Below are positions 60,101 to 64,000 of a stretch of DNA of 64,000 nucleotides, piece by piece. Location: positions 4,407,001-4,471,000 of the forward strand of contig JAJFZO010000191.1 in the NCBI GenBank assembly GCA_021397835.1. Direction: 5' to 3'. The notes beneath the pieces are model-generated. The model ran no database searches. It saw nothing but the letters and a program-made list of their open reading frames with translations, and was not told the DNA's origin. Each line of letters begins with the position of its first letter. The stretch's first letter is position 1. The DNA comes from Moringa oleifera (Eukaryota; Streptophyta; Magnoliopsida; Brassicales; Moringaceae). The position numbers and the translations under genes were made by a program.

Positions 60101-63100
60101 TTTTCTCCTTGATTCCCAGCCTTTCAGGATGTCTTCCTATTCCTGTATTCTCTTTTGTAATTCTTTTGTTACATTCGAGTGATTACATGTCATTATGGAT
60201 ACCATTTCTAAACTTTGGAGCTCCTGGGGTTTATATTTGGAACCTGAAGCTTCAACATGAAATTATTTATGGTGTTAGTATATATCCTTTGTGGACAGTT
60301 ATATATGGTAACCGTTATGATAATTTGCCTTTTTGTATGAAGACCATACTAGTGGGACACTTTAGTGCTTTTCTGAATGTATATATTTTTTTCCTCAAAA
60401 TACTTTCTTAAGGAAAATTGTAGCTCCTGCAAGCTTCAAAGGACCATGTAGTGAATCCATATTGTTATATTTATTTTCCAGTCAGTGATGTCCTAATGGA
60501 TTTCGTTCCTTTGGGTGTCATTACCACTTCATTGCAGGTCTCCTCATCGTGTTTGATAGATGTAGAGAGGGATTATCTGTCCATAGAAAAGCGATATCCC
60601 AGACTTTTTGTTTCTCCAGAGTTTACAAAGGTTTCTCTCTCTCCTATTTTTTTGGCTGAGACTGTCTCTCTTTCAGTTTATGAGAGGTTTAAGTTTGGAC
60701 AGTTGAATGACGCTTAAATTTGATTTGTCAATTGTTTTAGGTTGTCGTGCACTGGCCTAAGGATAACCTGGAACTTCCTATGCATACTCCTGTCAGGTAG
60801 CTTGCACACTAATTGGCCTTGGGGGATAGTAACCTATATGTTTTTTTATCCTTACTTTACTTCATTGAGGATATTACCTGGGATAACTGTTTGTTTGATC
60901 TCTTAATTCTTGATCCAAAAGCGTGGTTGCTGGGTAAGGAAGTGGGATTGGAATCTCATTGTTATGATCTAGAGTCAGTTATATGATCCAATTATTTGAA
61001 CAATATTATATTGTGTTATATTATATGAGGAAAGGGATAAATGTAATAGCTTGGTGCATTGTTGAGTGTCACAGTTTTGAGCATGATTTTATTGAAGACG
61101 ATAGCGTAGCTGATCCGAAAGATCCATCGACCCAGATTTTGATGGAACCTGGAAAATCAGAATGTGGTAATACAGTGTGGAATGCTAAAGTAAGTCATTA
61201 GCTTAATCTCTTCTTGTTTTAATTTGTAGCATTATAGTGTTTTTGCCAGCCATGAGAGGGTGACCATGTAAATCATGATAGTTTTTATTTTTAAATTGAT
61301 GTCTGTTGACCTAAAGCCTTTTTCATGGTGAAGTTGTCTCTTGTTTTTTTTTTTTTGGGAACAGAAAGTTGTCTCTCCTTTGTTAAGTAAGCATTATGAA
61401 TTAATGTCAAACTGTAAGACAATAAGGCAGATTTCTAGTTAATTGATCTAATAAACCAAACGATGTAGTGCTTGCATTCTTGTTCACTAATGTCTTATCA
61501 GCCATGTCCATGAGCTAAACAATTATGTATATTTCAAAACACTATGCATTTTACGCTTGTCCTGTTCTTATTTCAAATCCGATTTCAGCAATGGATATGC
61601 GGCGCATAAATATATTTAATTGTCTCATGATCTGGATAAGAAGCGTGCTGGTCCATTTCTTTTCAGTTGCTTGTCCTTATGATCATTTTGATTCCAGTAA
61701 TATTTTTATACAAGGGAATGAATTTTATTAGGCTGTGCAAGCGATACATCTTCTTTAGTAATGACAAATTGACATTAAGTTTCTCTCCATTTTGTATTAA
61801 TGCTGTTACAGCTCTCTAACTCATGTTGGTCTTCTTGGTTCAGATGATATTGATGAGTGGACTTAGCAGGAATGCTCTTGAGGATCTGTCTTCAGAAAAA
61901 ATCTATGAAGACCGCGTGCCCCATATTTGCAGTATCCTTAGGTTTGCTCTTCTTAGAAAGGACCATGCTTTCATAGCAATTGGTGGACCATGGGATCATG
62001 CAGATGGTGCTGACCCTTCAGTTGATGAATCCTCTCTAATCCAGACACTCCTTAGGTTGGTGTTGCATTGCTTGGATCTTACATAGGAAATTGATGCTTT
62101 TGTCAACTAGACTGAAAGAACATTTACTTTGTAGATATGCAAAGGATCTCACTCAACTTGATTTGCAGAACTGTGGGAAATGGAATCGGTTTTTGGAGGT
62201 ATTGTTTTGCTTCTTTGTGACTGTACATAAGGCCTCGTCAACTATCTGTAGACCCATTCAGTTGTGTAACCTTGTTCAATATTGTCTGTTATGATATTTG
62301 ATACCTTATCTTGATAATAAGTTAAGAAATCCGCAACTGCTATATGAATAGAATACCCACCCAATAATTAGAAATTTGCTTGATGTTTTAAGTCTTATTC
62401 TCCGTTTATTTCTATTGAGCCTTTTGTCTTCAGTAAATCTTTTATGGACTATAAAACAGGTCTTATTGATGACATATACATTGATTTAAGGGAGTCTTCC
62501 TCAAAAATTTTGTTAGCATCTATTGGCATCTTTCCATCTTAATGACTTCTATTATTTTCTCTTGGCATGTTTTCACCTGAACCTATCTTTTCAATTGGAA
62601 ACCTAAGAATTGAGCCGCTAAAAGTTTAATTGGCACTATCTTGTGGATTTTAGTTTTCACTTCATGTTTTTGTTATTAACATCTAATGTATTATTATTCA
62701 GGACTAAGGTCATTTGTAGTTGTTTCTGCCATCTCTTAAATTGTGTTTGTTTAGTTGATTGTTTATGGGCTTTGTTTAATTGGATTATTTTAGAAGTATG
62801 TTTCCAGAATCAATTAGGAGCAGTGACAATTTATCCTATCCCCCTTAGGCATTGATATCTATGGATTTGGTTTTAAGAAATCTATCTTATTGCTTCATCA
62901 TCATTAAAGAAAATAGAAAGAGCTTGGGCAAGGAGGGAAACTCATTAAGATCTATGGATCTCATATTAAATGAGAGTTGTTGCTATGGATGGGAAATTGG
63001 GGGTGTCTTGAAACAGTAAAGTCCAACTACTGTTCGATTACCTTATCTGGGTTGAAGGTGTCTGGCATTGTCTCAAAAGCTTTGTATGCGTTAAGGTCAA

Positions 63101-63504
63101 CAGGTTCATCTTATTTGGGTGGTATCCTTGAAAGGATTTTTTGCCCTTGGGGCTTGTCAGCATGTTAGTGTACTAATTTTTATGATAAAACTGGTGCTTA
63201 AGGCGTATGTGGATTGGGATTTTGTCTTTCTTTTATTTCTGGGATTAGCCCCTTCAGAAGGTTTTTAGTTGATCAGTTTCTGAGTTTTGGTGTATGCTTC
63301 ACTTAACTGCTTAATTATTGAATTTCACAGATCCACTATGACAGAGTTGGAAAGGATGGCCTTTTTAGCCATAAAGAGGTGACTGTACTATTTGTTCCAG
63401 ATTTATCAGAATGTCTCCCTTCATTGGATGCTTGGCGAGCTCAATGGTTGGCTCACAAGAAGGCTGTTGCTGAGAGAGAGCATCAACTTTGTCTGAAAAA
63501 GGAG
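57172..63504 (+). CDS. RSA1: RSA1/CCAR1-like nuclear protein, partial (first 12 coding exons)
   Basis: Coding exons: 57172-57243, 57673-57873, 58216-58506, 58647-58747, 58981-59652, 59758-59803, 60538-60630, 60741-60796, 61075-61189, 61844-62055, 62135-62198 and 63331-63504. They join in frame to 699 codons and the last ends at a donor, so the gene runs past the window. The N-terminus is Gly/Tyr/Ser/Gln-rich and low in complexity. About residues 355-420 are an Arg/Glu-rich stretch (REKERERE type). After it comes the DBC1/CCAR1-type region, with VERDYLSIEKRYPRLFVSPEF, VVVHWPKDNLELP, a GGPWD-containing segment and VLFVPDLSECLPSLDAW. Arabidopsis RSA1 (EMB1579, At2g03150) is a nuclear calcium-sensing protein required for salt tolerance, working with RITF1. 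The family name rests on remembered similarity. The C-terminal part (EF-hand in RSA1) is not in the window. Confidence 0.9.
59394..59560 (+). repeat. Arg/Glu-coding low-complexity tract
   Basis: GAR-rich codons (GAG/GAA/CGT/AGA) encode a run of alternating Arg and Glu with some Gln. The tract is part of the RSA1-like exon 5. On the opposite strand it produces an artefactual Ser/Arg-rich open frame. Confidence 0.9.
62199..63330 (+). other. Intron 11 of the RSA1-like gene
   Basis: A 1.1 kb intron with unremarkable sequence. Open frames in it (62643-62855 and 62977-63168) have no domain and no matching splice frame. Confidence 0.7.
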
Positions 63505-64000
63505 GTTTGTTGCGTATATTCTATTTTATTGTCTCAAAACTGCAGGCGTTTGTTATGAATCTTCAGTCTTATCATCAGACAACACATACAAATGCAAATA
63601 TGCATTGCATGCGTGCACGCTTGAAAACATGTGCAGGCACATTTTTGTGCTTATGTGATGGTTGTTGATTGCAACAATGACCTATAGGTTTGTGGCAAGT
63701 TATTTTTCTTTTGTAAGAAATAAATAATGGAAAATTCTGATTATGGATTGGGCAGATGTCAGTTTCCAAACTACTGGATAATTTTATGCATCAGAAGCAT
63801 AAAATCTACTGAGAGTGAACTTGGAAAAATGTTAGGATTGAAAGAGAACTAAAGTGAATGCAGGTTGACAGCATATACCAGTGACATGGGGTTGAAGAAG
63901 ATAAATTATTTAAAAAAAGAATAAATGTCTGAAAACTGAGCTCATCTTTTCATCATTGTACTTGCTTTCTCTTCTGCACGCAATTCAGCTGTTTTCCATG
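63505..64000 (+). other. Start of the next intron of the RSA1-like gene
   Basis: Sequence after the donor at 63504. No further exon of the RSA1-like frame was found before the window ends. Confidence 0.55.

Overview
This is a stretch of nuclear DNA from a flowering plant, most likely a core eudicot. The genes are split by GT-AG introns and sit in very A+T-rich intergenic DNA. The species cannot be named from the sequence. I rebuilt exons by hand from splice sites, reading-frame continuity and remembered family proteins; no database was consulted.

Layout: an alpha-expansin cut by the left edge (1-941, minus); about 12 kb of mostly A+T-rich DNA with microsatellites; a RING-H2 protein gene (13591-17886, minus) with a 2.9 kb intron; a METTL7-like SAM-dependent methyltransferase gene (19831-22515, minus); 6.5 kb with a decayed Ty3/gypsy retroelement; a second, damaged methyltransferase copy (29728-32365, minus); a four-KH RNA-binding protein (33708-36293, plus); an endosulfine/ARPP-19 homologue (39033-41302, minus); a MIR169 microRNA hairpin (about 43101-43283, plus); a CASP-family membrane protein (44594-45393, plus); a PsbQ-like thylakoid-lumen protein (45911-46761, minus); an Mpo1-like/DUF962 membrane protein (47767-49386, plus); CYP704B1 (49751-51942, minus); a NAP-type NAC factor (52900-53934, minus); and the first 12 coding exons of an RSA1/CCAR1-like gene (57172 to beyond the right edge, plus).

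These are independent plant genes, not an operon. The order has a story: from memory, EXPA1, METTL, endosulfine, CYP704B1 and NAP lie together in Arabidopsis near At1g69490-At1g69530, while PnsL2, CASPL, KH and RING lie near At1g14150-At1g14180. Here the two sets alternate in one collinear block, as expected if Arabidopsis kept complementary halves of an ancestral segment after whole-genome duplication.

Most notable: an unannotated MIR169 precursor; the RING gene, whose conserved MG(S)xCCVAAR start reads ACG instead of ATG in a good initiation context; the methyltransferase pair, where one copy carries a twin-arginine lumen-type presequence and the other has lost its start, frame and one splice donor; and the interleaved synteny. 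No bacterial-type system, CRISPR array or tRNA was seen.
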